Shown here in pieces: positions 8,037 to 18,700 of a stretch of DNA of 64,000 nt. The first letter of the stretch is position 1. Every line of letters starts with the position of its first letter. A model generated the notes under the pieces. The model saw only the letters and a program-made list of their open reading frames with translations. It ran no database searches and had not been told where the DNA came from. Source of the stretch: Fen-999 sp041480065 (GTDB lineage Bacteria > Pseudomonadota > Gammaproteobacteria > Burkholderiales > Rhodocyclaceae). The position numbers and the translations under genes are program-made. The stretch lies in the NCBI GenBank assembly GCA_041480065.1, contig JBGOZF010000016.1, forward strand, positions 10,095 to 74,094, given 5' to 3'.

Positions 8037-8710
8037 GTGGCGTGCTTTCTTCTCAGGGTCTTCACCAGCAGCGAGAGGCAGATACAGATGACGAAGTAGA
8101 TGAGGCCGGCGAACAGCAGCAATTCGACCAGGCGGCCGTCGCGGTCGCCCACCTTGGCGGCGGAGCCGAAGAAGTCGGCCAGGCCGATGACATAGACGAG
8201 CGAGGTGTCCTGGAACAGGATGATCGCCTGGGTCAGCAGCAGCGGCAGCATGTTGCGGAAGGCCTGGGGCAGGACCACCAGCCGCATGGTCTGGCCATAG
8301 CTCATGCCCAGCGCCTGGGCGGCGAAGACCTGGCCCTTGGGCACGCTCTGGATGCCGGCGCGGATGATCTCGGAATAGTAGGCGGCCTCGAACAGCGAGA
8401 AGGCGACCAGGGCCGACACCATGCGTATGTCGGTCGACTCGGCCACGCCCAGCACGTCGCGCAACAGCGAGGGCACGATCAGGTAGAACCAAAGGATCAC
8501 CATCAGCAGCGGCACGGAACGGAAGGTGTTCACGTAGATGGCGGCCGGCCAGGACAGCCAGGGCTTGCCTGCCAGCCGCGCGATGGCCAGCAGCGTGCCC
8601 CAGGCGATGCCCACGGCGATGGCCGTCAGCGTCACCTCGAAAGTGACCGCCATGCCCTTCGCCAGGATGGGCAACGCGCCGGGGATCGAGGTCCAGTCGA
8701 ATTCGTACAT
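8033..8710 (-). CDS. gltK: Glutamate/aspartate ABC transporter permease GltK
   Basis: A 225-residue inner-membrane permease of the HisM/GltK class (224 residues in E. coli). It begins MYEFDW like the E. coli protein, which decides the start at 8710; an in-frame ATG two codons upstream (8716) is possible. Several membrane helices are clear, and the cytoplasmic coupling loop near residues 125-150 reads AQALGMSYGQTMRLVVLPQA, the EAA-type motif that contacts GltL. Its stop overlaps the gltL start. Confidence 0.94.
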   Translation of the reverse strand: MYEFDWTSIPGALPILAKGMAVTFEVTLTAIAVGIAWGTLLAIARLAGKPWLSWPAAIYVNTFRSVPLLMVILWFYLIVPSLLRDVLGVAESTDIRMVSALVAFSLFEAAYYSEIIRAGIQSVPKGQVFAAQALGMSYGQTMRLVVLPQAFRNMLPLLLTQAIILFQDTSLVYVIGLADFFGSAAKVGDRDGRLVELLLFAGLIYFVICICLSLLVKTLRRKHAT

Positions 8711-8716
8711 GGTCAT

Positions 8717-8828
8717 GCCGCCTTCGCCGGGCCGCCCCAAGAAGGCGGCGAGCCAGGAACCGGAGGCCGCGTTAGCGGCCGAACCTTTGTCACCCCCTTC
8801 TCAGGGAAGGGGGGCGGGGGGAAGGTGC
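8717..8828. other. Intra-operon spacer with two strong hairpins (gltJ-gltK)
   Basis: The 112-base spacer holds GGCCGC-gtta-GCGGCC (8765-8780) and an 8-bp stem CCCCCTTC/GAAGGGGG around a 5-base loop (8793-8813). Neither is followed by a T run on the minus strand. The pair looks like a small palindromic intergenic element placed inside the operon. It may stabilise upstream mRNA or reduce downstream transcription, lowering GltK/GltL relative to GltI/GltJ (inference). Confidence 0.6.
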
Positions 8829-9566
8829 TCATTTCGACCCGATGTAACCCGGCACGCGCGACTTCGCCTCGACCACGCGCATCAACGCCATCACCGTGAC
8901 GTTGATCAGGGCGTAGAGCAGCGTCACCGCGATGAAGGCCTCGTAGGGCTGGGCCGTGTAATCCACCAGTTGCTGGGCCTGGCGCGAGAGTTCGATCAGG
9001 CCGATGGTGGAGGCCACGGCAGAGTTCTTGAAGATGTTGAGGAACTCGGAAGTGAGCGGCGGCACGATGATGCGAAACGAAATCGGCAGCAGCACGTGGC
9101 GATAGGTTTGCGGCAGCGTCAGCCCCAGCGCCAGGGCCGCGGCCTTCTGGCCGCGCGGCAGCGATTCGATGCCGGCGCGTACCTGCTCGGCGACGCGGGC
9201 GCCGGTGAAGCAGCCCAGGCACAGCCAGGCGGAAACGAACTGCTGCAGGAGCGGGTCCGTCTGCTTGAAGGCGTTGCCCAAGGCCGGCGGCAGCAACTCA
9301 GGCAGAACGAAGTACCAGCTGAAAAGCTGCACCAGCAGCGGCACGTTGCGGAAGACCTCGACGTAGGCGGCGCCGAGCGCAGACAGCCAGCGGCCGGGCA
9401 CGGTGCGCAGGACGCCGAACAGGGTACCCAGCAGCAAGGCCACGAGCCATGCCGACAGCGACAGCGCGACCGTCCATTCGAGGCCCGCCAACAGCCAGCC
9501 GAGATAAGTCGTCTCGCCGTCGGCGGTGGGGCTGAGGAAGATGCCCCAGTTCCAGTGGTAGCCCAC
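8829..9566 (-). CDS. gltJ: Glutamate/aspartate ABC transporter permease GltJ
   Basis: A 245-residue permease that matches GltJ in length (246 in E. coli) and in opening (MGYHWNWGIF). The membrane helices and the EAA-type loop near residues 145-165 (ALALGLTLPQTYRHVLLPIS) are intact. It pairs with GltK to form the membrane channel for aspartate and glutamate. It starts 18 bases after the gltI stop. Confidence 0.94.
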   Translation of the reverse strand: MGYHWNWGIFLSPTADGETTYLGWLLAGLEWTVALSLSAWLVALLLGTLFGVLRTVPGRWLSALGAAYVEVFRNVPLLVQLFSWYFVLPELLPPALGNAFKQTDPLLQQFVSAWLCLGCFTGARVAEQVRAGIESLPRGQKAAALALGLTLPQTYRHVLLPISFRIIVPPLTSEFLNIFKNSAVASTIGLIELSRQAQQLVDYTAQPYEAFIAVTLLYALINVTVMALMRVVEAKSRVPGYIGSK

Positions 9567-9584
9567 GATCCCGGCCCGAAGGAA

Positions 9585-10475
9585 CTACTCGAGGGCCTTG
9601 TCGTTCGGGTTCTTGTAGAGCGCCTTCATGTCCTCCGAGAGCGGGAAGCTCAGGTTGAGCCCCTTGGGCGGCACCGGGTTCATGAACCACCTGGCGTAGA
9701 TCTTCTCCGCCTCGCCGGATTTCATGGTCTTGGCGATCGCCTCGTCAACCACCTTCTTGAAGGCGGCATCGTCCTTCGGCAGCACGCAGCCGTAGGCCTC
9801 GCGCGATTGCGGCGTGCCGGTGACCACCCAGTCGCCGGGGCGCTTGGCCTTCGCCAGTTCGCCGTAGAGCAGGGCGTCGTCCATCATGAAGGCGACGGCG
9901 CGGCCGGTCTCGAGCGTCAGGAAGCTCTCGCCGTGATCGCGGGCAGCGATGATGCTCATGCCCATCTTCTTGTCCTCGTTCATCTTGCGCAGCAGGCGCT
10001 CCGAGGTGGTACCGGCGGTGGTGACCACGTTCTTGCCGGCGAGGTCGGCGAAGTCCTTGACGCCGGAATCCTTCTTTGTCAGGAGCCGCGTGCCGATGAC
10101 GAATATCGTGGTGGAGAAGCCCACCTGCTTCTGGCGTTCCAGGTTGTTGGTGGTGGAGCCGCACTCGATGTCCACCGTGCCGTTCTGCACCAGCGGTATG
10201 CGGTTCTGCGACGTCACCGGGTTGAACTTCACCTGCAGGCTGGGCAGCTTCAGCTCCTGCTTGACGGCATCGACGGCCTTCATCATGAAGTCCTGCGAGT
10301 AGCCGATCACCTGCTGCTTGTCGTCGTAATACGAGAACGGGATCGACGACTCCCGGTGGCCCAGGGTGATGCTACCGCTGTCCTTGATCTTCTTCAACGT
10401 GCCGGCGAGCTCGGCGGCCAGGGCCGGGGCGGCAATCAAGGAGCAGGCGAGGAGAATGGTGAAACGGGTGCGCAT
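9585..10475 (-). CDS. gltI: Glutamate/aspartate periplasmic binding protein GltI
   Basis: A 296-residue solute-binding protein. The start at 10475 (MRTRFTILLACSL) is chosen because AGGAGG lies just upstream at 10481-10488 and a signal peptide with cleavage after APALAA follows at once; a longer frame to 10523 adds an implausible leader. The amino-acid-binding fold shows SITLGHRESSIPFSYYD near residues 33-50 and the family's TVDIECGSTTNN segment. It delivers aspartate/glutamate to GltJK-GltL and is the first gene of the operon. Confidence 0.95.
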   Translation of the reverse strand: MRTRFTILLACSLIAAPALAAELAGTLKKIKDSGSITLGHRESSIPFSYYDDKQQVIGYSQDFMMKAVDAVKQELKLPSLQVKFNPVTSQNRIPLVQNGTVDIECGSTTNNLERQKQVGFSTTIFVIGTRLLTKKDSGVKDFADLAGKNVVTTAGTTSERLLRKMNEDKKMGMSIIAARDHGESFLTLETGRAVAFMMDDALLYGELAKAKRPGDWVVTGTPQSREAYGCVLPKDDAAFKKVVDEAIAKTMKSGEAEKIYARWFMNPVPPKGLNLSFPLSEDMKALYKNPNDKALE

Positions 10476-10524
10476 GGCGACCTCCTTGGACATTGTTGCT
10501 GGCAAGCGCCCGAACGATAGCACA

Positions 10525-10616
10525 GGCCCGCCCGGCTACGGCGGGCCGCAAGGATGTCGGTGCCAAGAGGTTGTCCGGCGCTGGCCGAATGGGCCGAAGC
10601 CGCCCGTCGGACGGGC
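10525..10616 (-). terminator. Two hairpins between the small secreted protein gene and gltI
   Basis: One hairpin (GCCCGT/ACGGGC, 10602-10616) directly abuts the stop of the upstream minus-strand gene. A second (GGCCCGCC/GGCGGGCC, 7-base loop, 10525-10547) lies ~50 bases before the gltI start. Neither has a T tract on the minus strand, so they are weak candidates for termination or for folding the gltI leader. Confidence 0.3.
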
Positions 10617-10898
10617 CTATTGCGTCTGGCTCGTGTTCTTGGGCGGAGAGCCGGGTTCGGTCGGCAGGCCGACCTTCTTCGCCACATGCGTGACGGCCTC
10701 GCCGGCCTTGCCGGCGCCATAGGACACGCCCGCCACACCCGCCTTGGCGACATGTACGACGGCATCCTGGGCCTTCTCGAGGCCCCGGACCGTGGTGCTC
10801 GCCGCCGACCGCACTGCCTCGGTCGGGGTGGCGCTGGCGGACTGCGAAAGCAGGGATGCAACAGCAAGAGCAGCTACGATGGCAAGGCGCTTTGACAT
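10617..10898 (-). CDS. Small secreted protein of unknown function (93 aa)
   Basis: A 93-residue protein with a clear Sec signal (MSKRLAIVAALAVASLL..., predicted cleavage after SASA near residue 23). An amphipathic, Ala/Val-rich segment with repeated HVAKAGVAG / HVAKKVG-like units follows, ending in a Pro/Thr/Gln-rich tail. I do not recognise the family. It is probably periplasmic. The neighbouring gltI gene is 141 bases downstream, but hairpins separate them. Confidence 0.65.
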   Translation of the reverse strand: MSKRLAIVAALAVASLLSQSASATPTEAVRSAASTTVRGLEKAQDAVVHVAKAGVAGVSYGAGKAGEAVTHVAKKVGLPTEPGSPPKNTSQTQ

Positions 10899-11071
10899 GG
10901 ATTCTCCGACGAAGATCGTCTCGGACGTCGGCGTTCGGTAGCGCCAAGGAGGCTTGGCAGGAACGACTCATCCGACGTCGTCACGGGCCTGCCAATCTAC
11001 TGATATCCGGCCGCCTGTGCAAGAAGCGTGTCGACGGGCCGGGTGTCGCGTTCCGCCCCGTGCCCCTGAGC

Positions 11072-12625
11072 TTACCGGTTGGTGCCGGGCCGTTCGGGCG
11101 GGCGCCGCGGGTTGAGCATTTCCCCAGGCGTTGCGGGGTTCGCGGCATCCGGGCTGGCGCCGGTTTCCGGCGATGGGGAGCGCGAAGCGTCTTGTGCGCG
11201 TTTCTTCGACGCGGCAAGCAATACGGCAAACTCCGGGCCGAGCCTGCGCTCGGCCATTTCCAGGTTATCGATGGCCTTGCTGTCGTTCCTGTCGGCACTT
11301 TGGGACCACCAGTAGAGGGCGTTGCCCGGGTTCCGGGCAACCCCCTTGCCCTCCCAATACAGATACCCGAGGTAGTTCTGTGCCGAGGCTCGTCCCAGCG
11401 CAGCCGCCTTTTCGGCGTCTTTGATGCCGCCCTGCTCATCGAGCGCTTCGGTAATCCGCAATCGGGCGCGTTCCTCGAGACCCTGCGCGTGATTCGGCCA
11501 GAATCCCAGTACCCGGTCATAGTAGGCAAGGGCATCCTTGGGGCGCTTCGCGCCCAGCGCCAGGTTCGCCAGCGAGATGAGTGCGTAGGCATGCTTCGGA
11601 TCACGTTCAAGCGATTTCAGATAGAAGCGCTCGGCATCGGATTTTCGACCGGCCTTGGATAAGCGATAGGCGACGCTGACGAGTTGGTCGGCGGTGGCAG
11701 TCGGCTTGGCGGCGAGTTCTTCGGCATGCTTGAGGGCGGAATCGATGTCGCCTCGACGGACGGCGATATGGAACAAGCCGAACGCCGGTATGTCCCCGCT
11801 GCGGGCATCGCTGGCGACGGCGCTCAGGCGCCGGAATGCCTGTAATGCGTCCTCATCGTGTTCGTGGATGTCGGCATCCCAAGCCGTCAGCATGATCGCC
11901 TCGCGGCGCAGCTGTATCTGCTTGGCCTCCGAAAGACCCTGCCGCGCAGCCTGATCGGGAAAGCGTGCCAGCGCTTCGAAACTCCCGCCCCAGCGTGGCT
12001 GCAGGGAGAGCAGGTACTCTGATGCCACCACGAGCACGTCCGGGTCGGCGGCGACGGCAGCCTGATAGTACTTGTCGCCTTCGGTACGCCTGCCCAGGTA
12101 GCGTGCCGCCCGCATAAGCTGGAAATATGAGAGCGTCGGCCGTGACGACAATGGAATCGACGCCAGCGCGTCGGTCATGGCCCGAGAGAACCACTCCTCC
12201 ATTGTCTTGACCTGTTCAGCGGGTGTGTTACTGATATAGGCATTCCCGCGTGCATTCATGGCGAGGTACGAGTAGTAGCGGGACCGCGCGTAACGGGCAG
12301 CATACGACTGGGGATGCCTGGCCAGCCACCGGCTGTAAGCTTGCTGAGTAGCGATGCTGTTGTCGTTCGGCAGTACGTAGAAGAACGTCTTGCACGTGTC
12401 GAAACTACTCGCGTCCTTCTCGTACTGCCGCACAGCCATGGAACCCATTCGATCCAGGCTGTCCCAATCGGCTGCCTTCCAGGCGCGGCTGATCTCGCTG
12501 CGCACGCGTTCCCGATCCGCCATTTCCTCCGGGCCGGCGGCGGTAGCCGGTTGCTGTTGGCCAAGTACGCAGGCGGTAAGGGTAGCCGCGATCACGCCGC
12601 TCCGCATCAGTTTCGATATGCTCAT
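11072..12625 (-). CDS. TPR/Sel1-repeat protein with DUF4034-like N-terminus
   Basis: A 517-residue exported protein. The chosen start at 12625 (MSISKLMRSGVIAA) gives a signal peptide ending near QPATAA (residue ~28); an in-frame GTG three codons upstream is possible, and no good ribosome site supports either. Residues ~35-290 resemble the DUF4034 region, with a WFSRAMTDALASIP-type segment. Residues ~300-410 hold tetratricopeptide repeats, and a Sel1-like repeat follows at ~425-465 (AQNYLGYLYWEGKGVARNPGNALYWW). The tail is Pro/Ser-rich and disordered. It should be a periplasmic or outer-membrane-associated scaffold. It follows the giant glucan synthase gene by 112 bases on the same strand and may share its transcript. 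Its function is unknown. Confidence 0.8.
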   Translation of the reverse strand: MSISKLMRSGVIAATLTACVLGQQQPATAAGPEEMADRERVRSEISRAWKAADWDSLDRMGSMAVRQYEKDASSFDTCKTFFYVLPNDNSIATQQAYSRWLARHPQSYAARYARSRYYSYLAMNARGNAYISNTPAEQVKTMEEWFSRAMTDALASIPLSSRPTLSYFQLMRAARYLGRRTEGDKYYQAAVAADPDVLVVASEYLLSLQPRWGGSFEALARFPDQAARQGLSEAKQIQLRREAIMLTAWDADIHEHDEDALQAFRRLSAVASDARSGDIPAFGLFHIAVRRGDIDSALKHAEELAAKPTATADQLVSVAYRLSKAGRKSDAERFYLKSLERDPKHAYALISLANLALGAKRPKDALAYYDRVLGFWPNHAQGLEERARLRITEALDEQGGIKDAEKAAALGRASAQNYLGYLYWEGKGVARNPGNALYWWSQSADRNDSKAIDNLEMAERRLGPEFAVLLAASKKRAQDASRSPSPETGASPDAANPATPGEMLNPRRPPERPGTNR

Positions 12626-12737
12626 CGTGGTCACAGGAGGAATTTGATATGCGAACTGATTGTGCGCCTGATCGAGGCAGTGTGCAATCACCTGGGATAC
12701 GCTCCCGGGATAAGAAGGCTGGCCGTCTCGCCCCGCG

Positions 12738-15700
12738 CTAATGCGGCCGACAAGCAACCGCGACGAAGTGTTGCTGTTGGTCGTCAACCAGGGGAATCGC
12801 CATCTCGGGCTGCTCCACGCCATCAACCGTCAGTCTCATTTCGGCAGCCGGTGCGTCTTCACCGGCGCGGGTTTGCGAGACGACGATGTGATAGACGGTT
12901 TCCCGATAACGATAGTGGATCTTGAGTCCCGGCCAGTCGGCGGGCAGGCAGGGTGCGAGATGCAGCCTGTCTCCGTCGAGCCGCAAGCCCAGCAGCGATT
13001 CGACGACGAGCCGGTACATCCAGCCGGCCGAGCCGGTGTACCAGCTCCAGCCGCCGCGGCCGATATGCGGTGCGCGCGCATAGACGTCGGCGGCGACGAC
13101 GTAGGGTTCGACTTTGTAGGCCGCGATTGCATCCGCCGACAGCGCGTGGTTTACCGGGTTGATCATGGTCAGCAACTCCCAGGCGCGCTCGCGCTCGCCG
13201 AGTGCGGCAAACGCCATCGCCGCCCAGACGGCACCGTGGGTATATTGGCCACCGTTCTCGCGCACGCCCGGGACGTAGCCGCGGATGTAACCCGGATCCA
13301 GGCTCGACTTGTCGAAAGGCGGATCGAGCAGTTGAACCAGTGCGCAATCGCGGCGCACGAGGCGCTCATCGACCGAGCGCATGGCAACGCGCGAACGCAA
13401 CTCGTCGCCGGCCCCCGATAGCACCGACCAGCTCTGCGAGATGGAATCGATCCGGCATTCCTCGTTGTCTGCCGAACCGAGCGGTGTGCCGTCGTCGAAG
13501 TAGGCGCGGCGATACCACTCGCCGTCCCAGCCATGCTGTTCGATGCTCGCGCGCAGCCGGGCGCCCTCCTTGACGCAAAGCTCGGCGAAGGCTGTATCGC
13601 CATACGCACTAGCCACCTTGCCAAACTGTCCGAGCACCGCGAAGAGGAAGAAGCCCAGCCAGACGCTCTCGCCCTTGCCCTGCATGCCGACCAGGTTCAT
13701 GCCGTCGTTCCAGTCGCCGGAACCGATCAGCGGCAAGCGGTGCTCCCCGAATCGCAGTCCATGCCTGATGGCCCGCACGCAGTGCTGGTACAGGCTGGCC
13801 GGCTCGGCGGAGCGGCCGGGCAGATCGTAGTAGGAGTCGTCCTCCGGGTTGACCGGGCGGCCTTCCAGGAAGTGCACGGGTTCATCCAGCACACCGGTAT
13901 CGCGGGTGGCCGTGACGTAGCGGCACACCGCCAACGGCAACCAAAGGTAGTCGTCCGAACAATGCGTACGGACGCCGCGGCCCGATGGCGGATGCCACCA
14001 ATGCTGGACATCGCCCTCCTGGAACTGGCGGCTTGCGCACAGCAGCAGATGTTTGCGCACCAGCCCCGGCTCGGCATGAATCAGCGCCATCACGTCCTGC
14101 AGCTGGTCGCGGAAGCCGAAGGCGCCCCCCGACTGGTAGTAGCCGCTGCGGGCCCAGACGCGACAGGCCAGCGTCTGGTACAGCAGCCAGCCATTTGTCA
14201 GCACATTGATCGACTGGTCGGGCGTTTCCACCTGCACCGCGCCCAGCGTGTGGTTCCAGTATTGCCAGACGGCTTCGAGCGCCGCCCGTGCGGCCAGGGC
14301 GCCGCGGAAACGCTGCACGATCCTGCCGGCCTCCTCGGCATTGCGGCCGACGCCGAGGCGAAAGACGATCTCGCGCTCCTGCCCCTCGGCGAGATCGAAG
14401 CTCACCTGGATGGCGGCGCAGGGATCCAAGCCGGCGCCCACCTTGCCGGACAGGCGCGAGCGCTTCATGGCGGCCGGACTTTGCAGCGTGCCGTTGCGGC
14501 CGAGGAATTCCCTGCGGTCGCCGGTCACGCTGCGCGCCGGATCATCCACGTCGAAGAAAGCGACCCGGTCGGAGAACTCCGTGCTGTACGGGTTGCGCGC
14601 GTAGAGCGCGCCGGTCTGGGCATCGATTTCGGTGGCCACGTGCATGGCCGATTTGGCCCGCAGATCCCCCAGCACCCATTCGACGTAGCCAGTCGTGGAG
14701 AGCCTGCGCGGCCGGCCCGATTCGTTGCGCACCTTCAGCACCGAGAACTTGACGGCCGCATCCATGGCCACGTAGATCCAGAGTTCGGTGCAGATGTCCC
14801 CGCATCGGGTCTCGAAGACGCTGTAGCCGAAGCCGTGCCGGATGACGCAGGGCATCGCCGCCCGCGCCGGCAAGGGCGTCGGGGACCAGACGTGGCCCGT
14901 CTCCTCGTCGCGAACATAGATGGCTTCACCGCTGGCATCGCTCACCGGGTCGTTGTGCCAGGGCGTCAGGCGGAATTCGTGGGCGTTCTCGCTCCAGGTG
15001 TAGGCGGCGCCGCTTTCCGAGACGATCGTGCCGAAGCCTGGATTCGCCAGGACATTCACCCACGGCGCCGGGGTCGCCTGTCCGGCCGCCAGCGCGATGA
15101 CGTATTCACGTCCGTCGGGAGTGAATCCGCCCAGGCCGTTGCCGAGGATCAAATCGCGTCCAGGCGACGCCACGGCGGGAGCCACATCCGGACGGTGCGC
15201 CCGGCCCGGCTTGAGCCGCGGTATGCGCGGTTCCGCAAGGGCACGTTGGTCGAGTTGCTCCGCCAGCGTTCCCCGCCCGTCGGCGATGATGGCGCGCGCG
15301 ACCGACTGGAGCAGAACGCGGTCCTCGCTGGGTATCTGCTCCGCCATGCGCACGAAGATGCCACCGGGCCGATCGATCACGCTCGCCTCGATCCCCGAAG
15401 CGATCAAGCCGATGATCTGGTCCTGCAAGCGTTGCCGATACCCCGCGTGCTCTTCGTTCCAGATCACCAGGTCTACCGCCAGGCCTTTGAGGCGCCAGTA
15501 GGCATGGGCCTGGACGAGCTGGCGGACAAGATCTATGTTGGTCGCATCGCCCATCTGCAGCAGCACGATCGGCAGGTCGCCGGAGATGGCGTAGCCCCAG
15601 AGTCCGGACTGACCGCGGCGATTCTTGATCAGCACGGCCGCATCGGCGCGCAGGCCGGCGTTGGCGTAGATCACTGAGCCGGCCAGACGGGCATAGAGTT

Positions 15701-18700
15701 GCGCATCGGCCTCGGTGGCATTGAGCTGCCGCAGCACCACCTGGCTGTGCGTCCAGGTCAGCTCGAAGACGCGGTCGGAGAGATGGCGATCCTGATATTT
15801 GTCGACCAGTCCCAAGGCCATGTCGCGGGTTTCCGCCATGCCGGACACCATGTCGATCGTCACCGACTGTTCCTGATCGAGCGTCAGCGAATAGCGGATG
15901 GCGACGATCGGATCCAGCACCGAGCCGTCGGTGCCGGAAAGGGCAGCCGGCTGGCTCATCGCCAGGGGAGCCTCCGTGCATCCGGTACGGCCGATGAAGC
16001 GCAGGCGATCCGTTTCGTAGGAGACCTCGCCGATTTCCCCACCGTTCGCCGTCATCAGGTGGAACATCCAGGGCGCCTGCTCGCTGAGAGAGCGCGGCCG
16101 CCGCGTGCACAGAATCGCCCGCCGCTCCCGCAGGATCTCGGTCTGCACGAAGAGATTGCTGAAGGCCGGGTGCAGGGCTTCGGCGGCAGGCGGTGCGATG
16201 ACGACTTCGGCGTAACTGGTGACGTCGATTTGCCGGCGCTGTCGCGAGCGATTGGTGATACGGACCCGGCGCAGTTCGATATCGTCCTCCGGCGATACGA
16301 CGATGTCGGTATGCGTGTCGAAATCGCCATCATCGACGGAATCGCGGCGGCGAAACTCCGCCCGACCCTCGGAGAAGATCGCCTCGAAGCTCTCCGGTCG
16401 CTTGAGCGTCGGCTGATGGGCGGTGGACCAGAACTCCCCGCTTGCTGCCTCGCGCACGTAACAGAAGCTTCCCCAGTTGTCGCAGGTGCCATCCTCGCGC
16501 CAGCGCGTGACGGCGAGATCCTTCCAGCGGCTGTAGCCGCCGCCCGCGTTGGTGACCATCACATGGTAGCGGCCGTTGGACAACAACTGCACCTCGGGTA
16601 TCGGCGTATCGGGACTGTTGAACACGCGAATCGGCGTTTCCGCCGCGGCCCATGCCCCGCGCACCTCGGAAAGTTGTGCCGTATGCGAAAACAATGTCGT
16701 GGCCTTGGGAATCCGTTCCTGGAGCAAGAGCATGACGGCCTGGAACAGGCGGTCCGACTGGAAGCGCCGCTGCATCGGGGCATCCAGAAGCAGATACGCC
16801 AGGGCAAGCAGGCTCATGCCTTGGTGATGCGCCATGAAGGCCCGCACCACCGTGCTCGATTGCCCGCGTCGCTGCCGTGCCGGCGTGTAGTCGATCGCTT
16901 CGAAGAACCCGAACTTGCCGAGAAACCCGTCGGCCGCGAGTCGTTGCAGATTCAGGCAAGCCGCTTCGGGCGCCACCATCAGCGCGAGCGCCGAAGCGTA
17001 AGGTGCGACGACCAGGTCGTCGGCCAGTCCGCGCTTGAGGCCAAGACCCGGCACGCCAAAGGCGCGGTACTGGTAGTTGAGATGCACGTCGACCGTGTTG
17101 TAGGCGGATTCGGACATACCCCAAGGCACGCCGCGCTGGCTGCCATACTCGATCTGTCTCGCCACCGCCGCCTTGCAGGTCTGGTCGAGCAAGGTGTGCT
17201 CGTAGTTCGGCATCACCAGGAGCGGCATCAGGTACTCGAACATCGAGCCGCTCCACGACAGCAGAACCGGCGCTCCGCCGGTGCCTGTGAGCAGGCGCCC
17301 GAAAGCGAACCAGCTCTCCTGCGGCAACTGCCCCTGGGCGATGGCCACGAAGCTGCACAAGCGGGCTTCGGAGGCCAGCAAGTCGTAGTAACTGGCGTCC
17401 GCCCGGCGCTCGCTTACGTTGTAGCCGATGGTCAGCAAGTGACGCGCCTTGTCGAACAGGAAGTCGTAGTCCATACGCGCCATGTCGCCGGCCTGGAGCG
17501 CCAAATCTTCTATGGCTGACATTCGCTCGCGCGCCCGGATATTGCCCGCCTTGGCCAGCTCGCGCAGGGTCGGAATTGCATCGATTTCGCCCTGTTCGGC
17601 AAGGAAGCCCAAGTCGTCCAATGCCTCGTGAATTTGCCGGACCAGCGCCCGTGCCCACGCGTACGCTTCAACCTCTCTGCCATCGACCCGCGTGACGAGT
17701 TCGGCGGCGCCTTTGGCCAGCCGTTCGAGGCACGAGCGCGCCGCCGCCAGGGTGGACGGAGCCGTCGCAGACGCCAATTCCAGTTCGTTCCGCAATTCCA
17801 CCATCAGGCCCGCCGGCTTGTCCTGCAGGCTCATCGTGTCGGCGACAATCCCGAGCGTGTCGCTCAAGCCAGCGAACAGCCGCGCCCTGAGTATCCTGTC
17901 GTCGGCGAGCGCAAGCAGCCCCGCACGCAAGGTCAATAGATGTCCGGCAAGGTTGCCGCTGTCCACCGTCGAGACGTAGTGCGGCGACAGTGGTTGCAGC
18001 GTCTGGGTGTCGTACCAGTTGTAGAAGTGGCGCCGGTGCCGCTCCAGTCCTGCCATCGTGCGCAGCGTATTCGCCGTGCGCAGCAGGAGCTGTGCCGCCG
18101 GAATGTAGCCGAAGTCGTAGGCCGAAAGATTCGCCAGCAGCGCCAGCCCGATGTTGGTCGGCGAGGTGCGATGGGCAACGGCAGCAACGCGATATTCCTG
18201 ATAATTGTCCGGCGGCAGCCAGTGGTCGTCGGGGCCGACGAAGGTATCGAAGTACGCCCAGGTCCGGCGCGCAATCGTGCCCAGAAAGCGGGTCTGGGCG
18301 GTCGTCAACACGGCCTTGCGGCGTTCGAGCGGGCGGCTGATCCACCACGCAACGATGGGAGAGGCGAACCACAGCACGAGAATCGGCCCCGCCACCATCA
18401 AGATGGCAGGCAGCGATACCGCCAGGCAGACCGCCGTTCCCGCAGCGATCGCAGGCGCCGCCCACATGGTCCGGAACGAAGCGGCAAGTCCCCCACGGCC
18501 ATTTCCGGCCGACGCACGATCGGCCTCGCCCGACGGATTCCATTCCAGCAGTCGCCTTCGTGTTACGAGCGTCCGCCAAGCCGTGCGAGCGATGGCGTCC
18601 AGACTGTAGACCGCCTCATACGGCAGACAGGCCAGTTCGAATGCGACCTGCACGAGGCGTCCGGCAGCCGAGTTTGCGATGGCCGCGAGATGCTGTCTCA

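Noticed and set aside
8538..10520. A 660-codon open frame on the plus strand across the glt genes
   Set aside because: It is antisense to three well-recognised transporter genes, is rich in Gln/Gly/Arg as expected for a complementary GC-rich frame, and has no domain.
10548..10580. Minus-strand TTGGCACC...TTGC upstream of gltI as a sigma-54 promoter
   Set aside because: The halves look right, but the GG and GC pairs are 13 bases apart instead of 10.
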